Assembly (NCBI RefSeq): GCF_003626695.1
Contig: NZ_RBAH01000040.1
Coordinates: 1 to 56,813 of the forward strand
DNA: 56,813 bases
Reading direction: 5' to 3'
Origin: Paenibacillus ginsengarvi
Lineage (GTDB): Bacteria > Bacillota > Bacilli > Paenibacillales > NBRC-103111
The translations under genes and the position numbers were made by a program. The notes beneath the pieces are model-generated. The model did no database searches. It was not told the DNA's origin and saw only the letters and a list, made by a program, of their open reading frames with translations. How positions within the stretch are numbered: the first letter of the stretch is position 1; every line of letters begins with the position of its first letter. Shown piece by piece: positions 8,661 through 16,849 of the stretch.

Positions 8661-8786
8661 CTCTCATCTCTCAGAAACGTACGATCCGTCTCCGCAAGAA
8701 TTAGCACCGTGCATCATCGCCATTGGACGACTTTGTCGGTTGCCGGGCTTCATAGGGCTGGTCCCTCCACCTACTCTTGATAAGAG
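8661..8786 (-). promoter_or_regulatory. SAM-I (S-box) riboswitch aptamer
   Basis: Read on the minus strand, the aptamer contains the invariant S-box blocks in order: CTTATCAAGAG, GGTGGAGGGACC, GCCC.ATGAAGCCCGGCAACC (20-base core), GGTGCTAATTC and the closing strand GATGAGAG. P1 pairs CTCTTATC (8779-8786) with GATGAGAG (8661-8668). SAM binding stabilises P1 and lets the downstream terminator form, shutting off metA-metI when methionine/SAM is plentiful. Confidence 0.97.
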
Positions 8787-8815
8787 TTACAAAGCAATAT
8801 TCAATTGATACTTCT

Positions 8816-8844
8816 ACTGTATCCGATCCGGGCGATTTCGTCAA
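8816..8844 (-). promoter_or_regulatory. Sigma-A promoter of metA-metI
   Basis: Minus-strand TTGACG (8839-8844) and TACAGT (8816-8821) with a 17-bp spacer place the transcript start about 20 nt before the riboswitch. Confidence 0.6.
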
Positions 8845-8932
8845 GATACCCTGATGGGCCGCCAGGGCAGCATTAGGGAAACCGAAGGAGCGGAGTGGAG
8901 CATTTGCATCTGGAACAGCAAAGCGGTCGCCT

Positions 8933-8983
8933 TTGCAATCGGATTGCTACCTGACAATTTTCCATCAAGCAATCCGATTGCAA
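8933..8983. repeat. 16-bp perfect inverted repeat between metA and gerA
   Basis: TTGCAATCGGATTGCT (8933-8948) is exactly complementary to AGCAATCCGATTGCAA (8968-8983) across a 19-nt loop. Each arm is itself nearly palindromic (GCAATC-N-GATTGC), so the region is also two 13-bp palindromes 34 bp apart. No T-run follows, so it is not a simple terminator; a paired operator or cruciform is possible. Confidence 0.75.
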
Positions 8984-9088
8984 GAGCGAGTGGAAGATGA
9001 AATGATCCCGCAGCGGCCGTTTACGCTAACACCAAACCTATGCGATGGCCCTGTCCGGGCGTCTGCGGCTCGACATTCCATATTCCGG

Positions 9089-9118
9089 GAATGACCCGAA
9101 CGCTGCACGGTCATACTA
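9089..9118 (+). promoter_or_regulatory. Putative sigma-G promoter of the ger operon
   Basis: GAATG (9089-9093) and CATACTA (9112-9118) with an 18-bp spacer match the forespore sigma-G pattern (GNATR, 17-18 bp, CATNMTA). Germinant receptor operons are known sigma-G targets. Confidence 0.6.
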
Positions 9119-9141
9119 AGAACCTAACTTACCGCGAACGG

Positions 9142-10710
9142 ATGAGAGCGATAGTGAGCTTCTTCAAACTGCTATTCCGACCGAAACGCTACAAAAGCAG
9201 TAAACGGCCCCCAGCGCCGCCCATACCGAAGCCCGCATCGGCGCAAACGACCGGGGACTCTGTCTCCGCCGAGCTGGATCACAACCTGATCCGGCTCGGG
9301 CAACTGCTGCAGGGAGCCGCAGACCTGCAAATACGCAGGCTGAAGGTTGCTCCGGACGGGACCGATGCCTTCCTTGCCTATCTCGACGGACTGACCGATA
9401 AAAATTCGGTGCAAAATACGGTGCTGCACAATTTGATGTACGAGCGGCGCGATTCCGGAGCAGATATTCCGGCTACGGTCGGCGGAGCCGCGATCGCATC
9501 GTTTTGGCAGGACATCGAATATTCGATTCTTTCCGGCCAAAGCGTTCTATTTATTCAGGGGGATACCCGGGCTTATTTGATCGATACGAAAGGCTGGCCG
9601 CAGCGGGAAATTTCCGATCCGCAGCTGGAAGCGTCGCTAAAGGGCGCGCATCAGGGCTTCGTCGAAACAGCCGGCCAGAACGTGGCGCTGATCCGCAGAT
9701 ACATCGCAAACCGGGAGCTGATCGTCAAGCAGGCGACGATCGGGGAACGGGGCAAAGCGCTCGTCTACCTGATCTATTTGCGCGATGTAGCCAGCGAGGA
9801 GGTGATCGCCGAGCTGGAATCGAGAATGAAAGCCGTGTCGGTCGATGCCGTCATCAATACCGGCGAGCTGGCCGAGCTGATCGAGGACCATGTGTATTCC
9901 CCGTTTCCGCAGTTTATTTTAACGGAACGCCCGGATTCGGTCGCCTCGCAAATTTTACAGGGCCGCATCGCCGTCGTTGTCGACCGCTCTCCGTCTGTGC
10001 TGGTCGCGCCGGCCAGCTTTATCGCTTTTTTTCAGAGTGTGGACGATTACAGCACGAGATGGATCGTCGCTTCCTTTATCCGTCTTCTTCGATATGCCGC
10101 TTTCTTCGTCGCCCTTTTTTTGCCTGCGCTGTATGTCGCCCTGATTTCTTTCAATTACGAGGTTATTCCGATGGAGCTGTTCTTCTCCATCGCCGAGACG
10201 CGGGAGCGTGTTCCGTTCACGCCCGTTGTAGAAGCGCTCCTGATGGAAATTACACTGGAGATGATGCGAGAAGCGGGCATTCGTCTTCCTTCTCCGGTCG
10301 GTCAAACGGTTGGCATCGTCGGGGGGATCGTCATCGGCCAGGCGGCAGTTCAAGCCGGAATTGTAAGCAATATAATGGTCATTATCGTAGCCGCAACCGC
10401 CATCGCGTCGTTTATCATTCCAAGCTACGATATGGGGGCCGCCATCCGGCTACTCCGGTTTTTAATGATGCTGCTGGCTGCCACGTTCGGCATCGTCGGG
10501 CTGGTCGTCGGCTGGATGCTGCTCATCGCCCATCTGGTCCGGCTTACCTCGCTCGGCGTTCCGTACGCCAGCCCGCTTGCGCCCTTCCGGTTTGCGGATA
10601 TTAAAGATTTGTTTATACGCTTTCCGTTATGGACGATGAAAACCCGACCCAAGAGCATACCGACAAGGCAATCGGTCCGTCAAGGGAAAAAACGAGGCAA
10701 TAGGTGGTAG
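9142..10710 (+). CDS. gerA: GerA-family spore germination protein, A subunit
   Basis: A subunit of a nutrient germinant receptor in the inner membrane of the spore. A basic N-terminal stretch and a soluble region to about residue 300 carry GerA-family signatures such as ILQGRIAVVVDRSP and the following VAPASF; hydrophobic segments then appear near residues 295-330 and 375-465, interrupted by the conserved PFTPVVEALLMEITLE segment, and a basic tail ends the protein. The open frame reaches 34 codons upstream, but the sigma-G-like promoter lies within that part, so the ATG just after it is preferred; no good Shine-Dalgarno is visible and a GTG 12 nt later is an alternative. gerB starts 3 nt after the stop. 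The triggering nutrient cannot be predicted. Confidence 0.92.
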   Translation: MRAIVSFFKLLFRPKRYKSSKRPPAPPIPKPASAQTTGDSVSAELDHNLIRLGQLLQGAADLQIRRLKVAPDGTDAFLAYLDGLTDKNSVQNTVLHNLMYERRDSGADIPATVGGAAIASFWQDIEYSILSGQSVLFIQGDTRAYLIDTKGWPQREISDPQLEASLKGAHQGFVETAGQNVALIRRYIANRELIVKQATIGERGKALVYLIYLRDVASEEVIAELESRMKAVSVDAVINTGELAELIEDHVYSPFPQFILTERPDSVASQILQGRIAVVVDRSPSVLVAPASFIAFFQSVDDYSTRWIVASFIRLLRYAAFFVALFLPALYVALISFNYEVIPMELFFSIAETRERVPFTPVVEALLMEITLEMMREAGIRLPSPVGQTVGIVGGIVIGQAAVQAGIVSNIMVIIVAATAIASFIIPSYDMGAAIRLLRFLMMLLAATFGIVGLVVGWMLLIAHLVRLTSLGVPYASPLAPFRFADIKDLFIRFPLWTMKTRPKSIPTRQSVRQGKKRGNRW

Positions 10711-10713
10711 CTT

Positions 10714-11817
10714 TTGAAACCAATAACGGTCGATCGCATTACTCTTCTTCAGTATGTGTTTATTATTAACGGCTATCAAATCGGCGTCGGCGTACTGTCA
10801 CTTCCGCGGGAGCTGGCCGAAAAGGCGGGGACGGACGGATGGGTGGCATTGTTAATTAGCTGGGCAATCGGGTCGGTTTGCGGCATTGCCTGGATTAAAA
10901 CGATGGAGACCTTTCCAAGCCTGACCCCGTTTCAGCTGTTCGAGCACCTATTCGGTAAAACGATCGGCAAGCTAGCGATTTCGGCCTTTGTGTTGTACTA
11001 CGGTTTCTTCACTTGGCTAATTATGACCAAAACGATGCTGTATATTAAAACATGGCTGCTGCCGAAAACGCCGGATTATTTGATCGTCGGGCTGATTGCT
11101 TTTCCGATCCTCCTGATTGCCCGCTCCGGGATTCGGGACGTGGGGAGATTTTGCGAGCTCGTCTTTTATATGACGACATGGATGCTGCTCGTTGTACTGA
11201 TCCCGATTAAAGAAGGGACCATTCTCAATCTATTGCCAGTCTTCAAGGAAGGCGTCAAGCCAGTTATAGATGCAGTAGAGGTTACCGTTTACTCGATGTC
11301 CGGGTTTGAAATAAGCGCTTTTCTGTACCCGTATCTCCAAAACAAAAAATACGCCGTTCACGGGATGCTTGCCGCGAATACGCTGACGATGCTTACTTAT
11401 TTACTCGTTACGCTGACCTGCTTCATCTATTTCAGTCCAGCCGAGGTGGTCGAATACAATCAGCCCGTGCTTAATTTGCTGAAGGTTATCGAATTCCGCT
11501 TCGTCGAACGGTTCGATATGATTTTTTATGCTGCATACATTCTTGTCACCTCCACCGCTTGGCTGCCGGTATGGCATTTCGCTTCCCGCGGATTCGCGGC
11601 ATTGATCGGCACTCGGAAACATGCGCCGATCGTAGTCGCCGTGTTCGTCTTGTGCGTAGGTCTTACTTACGCGGTTCACCCTACCTGGAATCAGTCCGAG
11701 CAATTTTCGAAGCTGGCTGCAAAAGCGGGAATTGTACTTGCGTACTTGCTCCCCTTGTGCCTGCTGGCATACGTCAAGGTGTTCAAAAAGATCAGTAAAC
11801 GGAGGGAAGCGCGTTGA
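10714..11817 (+). CDS. gerB: GerB-family spore germination permease-like subunit
   Basis: B subunit of the germinant receptor, an integral membrane protein of the APC transporter superfamily that is thought to bind the germinant. About ten hydrophobic segments cover the 367 residues, beginning with the conserved YVFIINGYQIGVGVLSLPRE-like start (the family glycine-rich first helix). Translation begins at TTG after AGGTGG. It follows gerA by 3 nt, and its stop codon overlaps the start of gerC, indicating a translationally coupled three-gene operon. Length is normal for GerAB-type proteins. Confidence 0.93.
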   Translation: MKPITVDRITLLQYVFIINGYQIGVGVLSLPRELAEKAGTDGWVALLISWAIGSVCGIAWIKTMETFPSLTPFQLFEHLFGKTIGKLAISAFVLYYGFFTWLIMTKTMLYIKTWLLPKTPDYLIVGLIAFPILLIARSGIRDVGRFCELVFYMTTWMLLVVLIPIKEGTILNLLPVFKEGVKPVIDAVEVTVYSMSGFEISAFLYPYLQNKKYAVHGMLAANTLTMLTYLLVTLTCFIYFSPAEVVEYNQPVLNLLKVIEFRFVERFDMIFYAAYILVTSTAWLPVWHFASRGFAALIGTRKHAPIVVAVFVLCVGLTYAVHPTWNQSEQFSKLAAKAGIVLAYLLPLCLLAYVKVFKKISKRREAR

Positions 11818-12926
11818 AACGGATAGTCGTCCTATGGTGCTTCATGATCGCTGCGGCCGCTATACTTGCCGGATGCTTCGATCAAACCAAAATCGAGGAT
11901 GTTACGCTCGCCCTCATCGTCGGTATAGACGTGGACGACAAGAACCGCACTGTCGTTTACGAATCGTCCCCCGTCTTTCACAAGGAAGCGAAAGATAAAG
12001 AAGAAAAGTATGGAGTTCATGCGATCACGCTCCGCCGTTCCCGGGACAAGTTCGACTTGATGGCCATGGGCCTTGCAACCGGGAGCAAAACGCGTGCCAT
12101 TCTAGTCAGCAAAAAGGTAATGGAGCAGCCGGACTGGAGCAACTATTTGGACCTTTATATGCGCGATGCCAAAAATACGGTAACCTCTTACCTGATCGCC
12201 GTCGACGGGTCCGTTTCGGACATCGTTTTCTTTAGCCCGAAGGATAAGCCCCGCCTCCCTTTGTATTTGGTCAAGTTAATCCGTACGGCCTCCATGAGAA
12301 ATTTGACCGTCAATACGACCCTGCGCGATTTCCACAGACAAATGCTGGAACCCGGCTTGACCCCCTATGTAGCCGAGCTTAAAAAAGACGGTAAAATAAA
12401 AATAACCGGGACGGCTTTGCTCGACGAGCAAGGCCGGTACAAGCTGTCGCTTGACGAGCGCGAAAACCGACTGCTGCGCATTTTGCAAAATCACAAAGAC
12501 GGCGATTATTCATTCACCCTTTCAATGCCGGAAGCCGCGGCCAAAAAAGGCAAAATGGATAAATTAAGCGTAACCGGTCATCGGATTAAGACTAAAACGA
12601 AAGTGAAGCACGAGGACAAGTTCATCTTCGACATTGATGTTAAAATGTCCGTCATCATCTCGGAGCGGCTCTTCCCCGCCAACGTTCGAAGCAATGCGGC
12701 CGCGCTGGAAAAAGAGATGAACAAGCAGCTCGAAGCGCGCTTCGCCAAACTTGTCGGCAAAATTCAGAAGGCGCGGATCGATCCGATCGGACTCGGCTTG
12801 TACGCGCGAGCCTACGCCTATCCCGAATGGAAGAAGGTGCAGAACCGCTGGGGCGACGTCTTGTCCGAGGCCGAGATCCGCGTTAAGGTGAAGACGCGAA
12901 TCGCCGGAATGGGCACGATCAAATAA
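11814..12926 (+). CDS. gerC: Ger(x)C-family spore germination lipoprotein
   Basis: C subunit of the germinant receptor, a lipoprotein on the outer surface of the spore inner membrane. The N-terminus has a signal peptide and lipobox LAGC with the lipidated Cys near residue 21, followed by the family start FDQTKIEDV...GIDVDD. The 370-aa length and C-terminal segment on WGDVLSEAEIRVKVKTRI agree with GerAC proteins. It starts with TTG, overlapping the gerB stop (TTGA), with GGAGGG upstream. It completes the gerA-gerB-gerC operon, expected to be expressed in the forespore from the sigma-G-like promoter. No terminator was clear downstream. Confidence 0.93.
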   Translation: MKRIVVLWCFMIAAAAILAGCFDQTKIEDVTLALIVGIDVDDKNRTVVYESSPVFHKEAKDKEEKYGVHAITLRRSRDKFDLMAMGLATGSKTRAILVSKKVMEQPDWSNYLDLYMRDAKNTVTSYLIAVDGSVSDIVFFSPKDKPRLPLYLVKLIRTASMRNLTVNTTLRDFHRQMLEPGLTPYVAELKKDGKIKITGTALLDEQGRYKLSLDERENRLLRILQNHKDGDYSFTLSMPEAAAKKGKMDKLSVTGHRIKTKTKVKHEDKFIFDIDVKMSVIISERLFPANVRSNAAALEKEMNKQLEARFAKLVGKIQKARIDPIGLGLYARAYAYPEWKKVQNRWGDVLSEAEIRVKVKTRIAGMGTIK

Positions 12927-13224
12927 TGCCGCAAATCGGAGCACCGAAACTTACATAGCCCCTCAAAGTGGAGCCTAAGTCACCGGACTCGCCCGGGCTT
13001 GTCGTTCGCCTCATCACCTTGGCGACCGTTCGCACATACGTTATAGCAGCTTCTTTTCGCGCTCCGCCGCGAAGCATCTTGTGCGATGCTCCGGGGGCGC
13101 GTTATACTAGACAAGTATTCCGCCCTCTTGCGGGGCATGGATACAGCCGCCCGCGCCATGTTGGCCCGGGTTTCGGCGTGTCGAAAACAAGATCATAACG
13201 AACAAACGAACAAAGGGGTGAACG
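12927..13224. other. Intergenic region after gerC
   Basis: About 300 bases without a credible gene. It contains GC-rich inverted segments around 13060-13110 (for instance GCATC/GATGC inside GCGC...GCGC arms) and a TATACT-like -10 near 13110, so the corA transcript may start here. No known riboswitch core was recognised. Confidence 0.4.
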
Positions 13225-13272
13225 ATGCATGGATGGGGACCGACCCGGACCGTCAACGAATCAACTGAATAG
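13225..13272 (+). CDS. Possible 15-residue leader peptide upstream of corA
   Basis: ATG follows AAAGGGGTG at a suitable distance and opens a short frame for MHGWGPTRTVNESTE ending in TAG. It sits about 330 nt before corA and ahead of a terminator-like hairpin, the layout expected of a regulatory leader ORF such as those of other magnesium transporter genes. There is no homology evidence; it may be a chance frame. Confidence 0.25.
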   Translation: MHGWGPTRTVNESTE

Positions 13273-13442
13273 CCGGAAACGGCAGTCCGGTCTTCGCCTG
13301 TGTTTCGTGCCTCTCGTATAAGATCCAGGCGTTACCGGTTAGCCTTCTGTCGTTCCCGAGCAGCTTAAGCGGATCGTTTGCAGTGTCTATGTTGGCCATT
13401 GTTATGTTGTCTGGCCTGCTGCTGGCAAGCAAAGAGCCTTTT

Positions 13443-13458
13443 GGCATGGCGCCATGCC
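13443..13458. repeat. Perfect 16-bp palindrome in the corA leader
   Basis: GGCATGGCGCCATGCC is self-complementary without a spacer. It could be a DNA-binding site or, in RNA, part of a larger hairpin. Confidence 0.5.
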
Positions 13459-13479
13459 GCCGAGCGGAAAGCGAGGACC

Positions 13480-13506
13480 GCGCAAAACTTGCGCCCCGCC
13501 TTTTTT
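13480..13506 (+). terminator. Terminator-like hairpin in the corA leader
   Basis: GCGCAA/TTGCGC stem with a three-base loop, then CCCGCC and six T residues, about 95 nt before the corA start. In that position it would act as an attenuator rather than as the end of a gene. Confidence 0.45.
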
Positions 13507-13600
13507 CGCCCGGCCGCGTGCGATGTCTATTTGGCGCTTTCTGCGAAAATCGCATGGTGACAACCTTTATTTCGGGGAACACTGCTAAGGGGTGAGACAG

Positions 13601-14536
13601 ATGAAGGTACGTCTGGTACAAAACGGATTGTTTACGCAAATCGATGATATCGCGGATGCGCTTGTGCCTCCAGCGAACGGTTTTTATTGGGTCGACGCCA
13701 ATCTGGAAGACTTGGAAATGCTGCAGCCGTTGTTTCAGCTGCACGATCTGGCCGTCGAGGACTGCTTGAACGACGAAGAGCAGAGGCCGAAGCTGGAGCT
13801 GTACGATTCGCATTATTTTATCGTCATTAACAGTATTCGCTTTGACGACGAAGAAATCTTTTTACGCGCACTTAATATCTTTTTATTCCGGCATACGATC
13901 ATTACGGTCACCCGCCAAAAAATTAACGAAATCCGCTCGATCAAGCCGGTCCTCTGGGAAGAGGAAGTGAACTCGCCCGACCGCTTCCTCTATCACCTCG
14001 TCGACCTGGTCGTGGATAATTACTTTACGGTCGGCGACCGGATCGAAGCGAAAATCGAAACGCTCGAGGAAGACATCCTCGTGCATACGAAAAAATCGCA
14101 TTTGAACGAAATTATCGGTCTCCGCAGCGAAATTTTGTGGCTCAAAAAAATGCTCGTGCCGCAGCGGGACTTGATCTGGGCGCTTAACAAAAGAGAGCTT
14201 CGGCTCATCGACGACCAGCTGCAAAAATATTTCGGCGACATTTACGAGAACGCCGTCAAAATAACCGAGGAATTTGAAACGTTCCGAGATCTGATGGGCA
14301 ACTTGCGCGAGGCGTACCAGTCCAGCCTGTCGAACCGGACGAACGAAATTATGCGCATCTTTACGGCGCTTACGACGATATTCATGCCGATGACGATCAT
14401 TACCGGCATATACGGCATGAACTTCGACAATATGCCGGAGCTGCATACGGCTCACGGCTATTACGCGGTGCTGGCGATCATATTCGGAGTAGGGTTGTCG
14501 ATGTTTCTGTTTTTCAAAAAAAAGAATTGGTTCTGA
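13601..14536 (+). CDS. corA: CorA-type magnesium/divalent cation channel
   Basis: Homopentameric inner-membrane channel for Mg2+ (also Co2+/Ni2+). The large N-terminal cytoplasmic domain (about residues 1-245) is followed by two membrane helices at the C-terminus; the first ends with the selectivity motif GMN (IYGMNFDNMPEL), and a short basic/aromatic tail follows the second. The 311-aa length is typical. A GTG nine bases upstream overlaps the ribosome-binding region AAGGGGTGA, so the ATG is taken as start. It is monocistronic, ended by a strong terminator, and preceded by a leader with hairpins and a possible mini-ORF that may couple expression to magnesium. Confidence 0.95.
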   Translation: MKVRLVQNGLFTQIDDIADALVPPANGFYWVDANLEDLEMLQPLFQLHDLAVEDCLNDEEQRPKLELYDSHYFIVINSIRFDDEEIFLRALNIFLFRHTIITVTRQKINEIRSIKPVLWEEEVNSPDRFLYHLVDLVVDNYFTVGDRIEAKIETLEEDILVHTKKSHLNEIIGLRSEILWLKKMLVPQRDLIWALNKRELRLIDDQLQKYFGDIYENAVKITEEFETFRDLMGNLREAYQSSLSNRTNEIMRIFTALTTIFMPMTIITGIYGMNFDNMPELHTAHGYYAVLAIIFGVGLSMFLFFKKKNWF

Positions 14537-14561
14537 TCCGGCTCCGGCAGGATTCAAGGCG

Positions 14562-14603
14562 AAAGGCTGCCCTCGCGCGATGGCGAGGCGACAGCCTTTT
14601 TTT
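14562..14603 (+). terminator. corA terminator
   Basis: Long GC-rich stem (AGGCTG.CCTCGC/GCGAGG..CAGCCT) followed by seven T residues, starting 26 nt after the corA stop. Confidence 0.9.
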
Positions 14604-14635
14604 GTTCAACTTAGGCTCGTGAAGGCGCTTACGGC

Positions 14636-15691
14636 TTAGGCCGATTCCGGCTCTTCGCTCGTCCCGGACGCCGAGTCGGCCCCGGGGCTCTCTGTAATAT
14701 CGATCACCGATTTGCGGTAGCGGATACGCAGCAGCCTTAGCCATTCGTAAACGCGGCTGATCGCCGCTTCTTCCAGCGACTTCTCGTCGTATAGCTTTTG
14801 CAGTACAGGTCGCAGATACCGGTCCCCCGACCGTTTGAACTCGCTCCACGCCTGCTCGACGAGCTCCTCCGGAATGGTCTCCAGTTCCCTGTCGATGAAT
14901 GCATCCAGCTCATAACCCTCCTTGTCCAGCTCCTCGATTACGGTGACCAGCTCCCTCCGGCTGAGCGAAAAAAGCGGCTCTGTCTGCGTAAGCGTATTCC
15001 CCGCATGTATTGCCTCCAGCAGCTTCCGCTTCGTCTGTCCCCGGGACGCCTCGCCTCTGCGGCGCTGTTCCTGCCGCTTCTTCGCCCACTCTTCCGCTTC
15101 GGCATCGCCGACGGCCTGATCGACCCAGGCGAGCGGAAACGACGTCTGCCTGTCCGACTGGGCCGTCAGCGCCAATAGGTCCTGCCCGTACAGCGATACC
15201 TTATGCTCGCCGAAGCCGGGGATTTGCAGCAGTTCCTCCGGCGTGTGCGGCTTGAAGGCGCTAAGCAGGCGAAGCAGCCGATTCGACGCCAAAATGAACG
15301 CGGCCTTGCCTTCGTTTGCCGCCTGGGCGTTGCGCCAGCGCCGCAGCGCCTCGAACAGCGCTTCGTCCGCATGGCGCTCGGCATAATATTCCAGCTTTCG
15401 GGCCAGCGCCGCCTTTCCCCCGGCCGCCGATTCCCGCTGTGCTGCAAGCTGTACGAGCGGCTTGAAGCCGGCTTCGCGCTTCTCGGCAAGTCGCGCCCGA
15501 AACTCTGTGAGCATTCGATCCCACGACGGTCCCTTGTACCAGCTTTCCTGCGACGGAATCCCTGCAGGGCTGGGCTCGTACCACCATACATGCCATTCCC
15601 CGAGCTCCTCGGCGATCGATACTTGAGCGGCTTCAGCCGTTCCCCCTTCCTCTACTTCCTTCTCGAAGCTGTTCAGAAAAACCAAGTTCAT
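14636..15691 (-). CDS. HRDC/HTH protein resembling the RecQ C-terminus without a helicase
   Basis: Probable cytoplasmic nucleic-acid-binding protein. Residues about 95-185 form an HRDC domain (FEALRRWRNAQAANEG, then PEELLQIPGFGEHKVSLYG); residues about 215-335 resemble the helix-turn-helix region at the C-terminus of some RecQ proteins (GNTLTQTEPLFSLSRREL, then the DRYLRPVLQKLY segment). The first 90 residues have no motif I recognise, and the Walker motifs of a helicase are absent, so it is not a truncated RecQ at its 5' end in this sequence. The ATG follows AAGGAGG. Its leader contains a strong terminator hairpin, implying control by attenuation. The function is unknown; a role in DNA repair is only an inference from the domains. 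Confidence 0.75.
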   Translation of the reverse strand: MNLVFLNSFEKEVEEGGTAEAAQVSIAEELGEWHVWWYEPSPAGIPSQESWYKGPSWDRMLTEFRARLAEKREAGFKPLVQLAAQRESAAGGKAALARKLEYYAERHADEALFEALRRWRNAQAANEGKAAFILASNRLLRLLSAFKPHTPEELLQIPGFGEHKVSLYGQDLLALTAQSDRQTSFPLAWVDQAVGDAEAEEWAKKRQEQRRRGEASRGQTKRKLLEAIHAGNTLTQTEPLFSLSRRELVTVIEELDKEGYELDAFIDRELETIPEELVEQAWSEFKRSGDRYLRPVLQKLYDEKSLEEAAISRVYEWLRLLRIRYRKSVIDITESPGADSASGTSEEPESA

Positions 15692-15720
15692 CCTGCACTC
15701 CTCCTTCGTTTAGCGGCAAC

Positions 15721-15755
15721 AAAAAAACACCCCTCCTACAAAAGTAGAAGAGGTG
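15721..15755 (-). terminator. Attenuator-like terminator upstream of the HRDC gene
   Basis: Minus-strand CACCTCTTCTAC/GTAGGAGGGGTG stem (12 bp with two G-U) and seven T residues. It lies about 30 nt before the HRDC start codon and no minus-strand gene precedes it, so it would terminate the HRDC leader itself or end a short RNA. Confidence 0.75.
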
Positions 15756-15927
15756 CTTCCTCATGCCGTACGTATAAATAATTCCTTTTGATCGTACCAT
15801 AACGGCAGCAACATTACAATATATTCCTTCGGCTAAAACCATGAATCTAGGAGCAGTTGTATCCGTTAAAGTGAAACGACCGCCTCACAAGACCGCCGAA
15901 TGCACGCATCACCGGGACATTTGCTTT

Positions 15928-15956
15928 TTGCCAGGGAGCGGCGTCTCATGTATAAT
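15928..15956 (+). promoter_or_regulatory. Sigma-A promoter of the DUF3055-like gene
   Basis: TTGCCA (15928-15933) and a consensus TATAAT (15951-15956) with a 17-bp spacer lie about 35 bp before the start codon. Confidence 0.8.
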
Positions 15957-15990
15957 CGAGGTACCAAACGTACGACACGGAGGCTGGAGC

Positions 15991-16290
15991 ATGTCCGCGA
16001 ATTCATTCGATTTTTTGTACGACCATACGGAGGATACGAGAACGCGTTTCGTTTGCTTCATATCCCCGTCCTTGCAGCGGTTCGATCTCGCGCTCACGAC
16101 GACAAGCCGGTTTTACGGCAAACAGCTTATTACCGACATCCAATCCGGCAAAACGGCAATTATCGGCCCCGACGATCTGGAGGAGGCCGGCTACTTGGAA
16201 TACGTCTTCAAGCTGTCCGAGGAGGACGCGGAAGACTTGCGCAACTTTTTGACCGAAGTGGTCGGCATGATTAATTTTACCGATATTTAG
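15991..16290 (+). CDS. DUF3055-like small cytosolic protein
   Basis: 99-residue soluble protein with no signal peptide or membrane segment. Features such as FLYDHTEDT, RFDLALTTTSRFYGK and AIIGPDDLEE fit the DUF3055/SAV0927-type family of small Bacillota proteins as I recall it. The longer open frame begins 50 codons upstream inside the promoter, so the ATG with CGGAGG seven bases ahead is the start. It has its own strong sigma-A promoter and stands alone, convergent with a MarR gene. No function is known. Confidence 0.75.
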   Translation: MSANSFDFLYDHTEDTRTRFVCFISPSLQRFDLALTTTSRFYGKQLITDIQSGKTAIIGPDDLEEAGYLEYVFKLSEEDAEDLRNFLTEVVGMINFTDI

Positions 16291-16399
16291 CTTGCTTAAG
16301 AAACCGTCTATCGACGCTCCGGTGCGCCCGCATCGGGGCTGTTCGGTCGTTATCCGCTTATGACGGCGTCGCTTGCAAAGGCTCCCGGCCGTTGCCTTG

Positions 16400-16849
16400 T
16401 TATACGTCCCGCTTGTTCGCCGCCTGCTCCAGGTTAGTCACCATTTTGCGATACGAGGAGATGAGCAGATCAAGCTCCTCCTCGGTAAAGCTCGTCCACA
16501 TGCCTTCCGATACGACCGTGTACCGGTCTATCATTTGCTGAATGATACGCTCTCCTTGCTCCGTAATTTGCAGAAACGTCGTCCTCCGGTCATGCTCCGG
16601 CACGATCCGCTCGATCAGCCCTTTTTTGACCAGCTTGTTGGACAGATTCGTTACGGCCGACAGCGTAATGTCCATCGTTTCCGCTAAGCTCGAGCAGGTT
16701 TTGCGTCCTTCCTTCTCGACAATTTGCAGCAGCCAATATTGCGAGTCGGTCAAATCGTAAGTAGCGAGTATTTTCGTAAAGCCGCTCACGAACCGGGTAA
16801 TGTGGGTCGCATACAGCTCGGACAATTGTTTCTTCTTCTCGTTCAGCAT
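16400..16849 (-). CDS. MarR-family transcriptional regulator
   Basis: Dimeric winged-helix repressor. The DNA-binding helices and wing are visible as TCSSLAETMDITLSAVTNLS and ERIVPEHDRRTTFLQITEQG, flanked by helical dimerisation ends; 149 aa is typical. An ATG three codons upstream is too close to AGAGGTG, so the second ATG is used. The promoter region contains a 15-bp AT palindrome that could be its own operator. Neighbours do not include an obvious efflux pump; the small acidic protein gene is divergent across the shared upstream region. The effector is unknown. Confidence 0.9.
   Translation of the reverse strand: MLNEKKKQLSELYATHITRFVSGFTKILATYDLTDSQYWLLQIVEKEGRKTCSSLAETMDITLSAVTNLSNKLVKKGLIERIVPEHDRRTTFLQITEQGERIIQQMIDRYTVVSEGMWTSFTEEELDLLISSYRKMVTNLEQAANKRDV

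Noticed and set aside
12927..13600. M-box or T-box riboswitch upstream of corA
   Set aside because: The conserved cores of these classes were looked for and not found; only generic hairpins remain.
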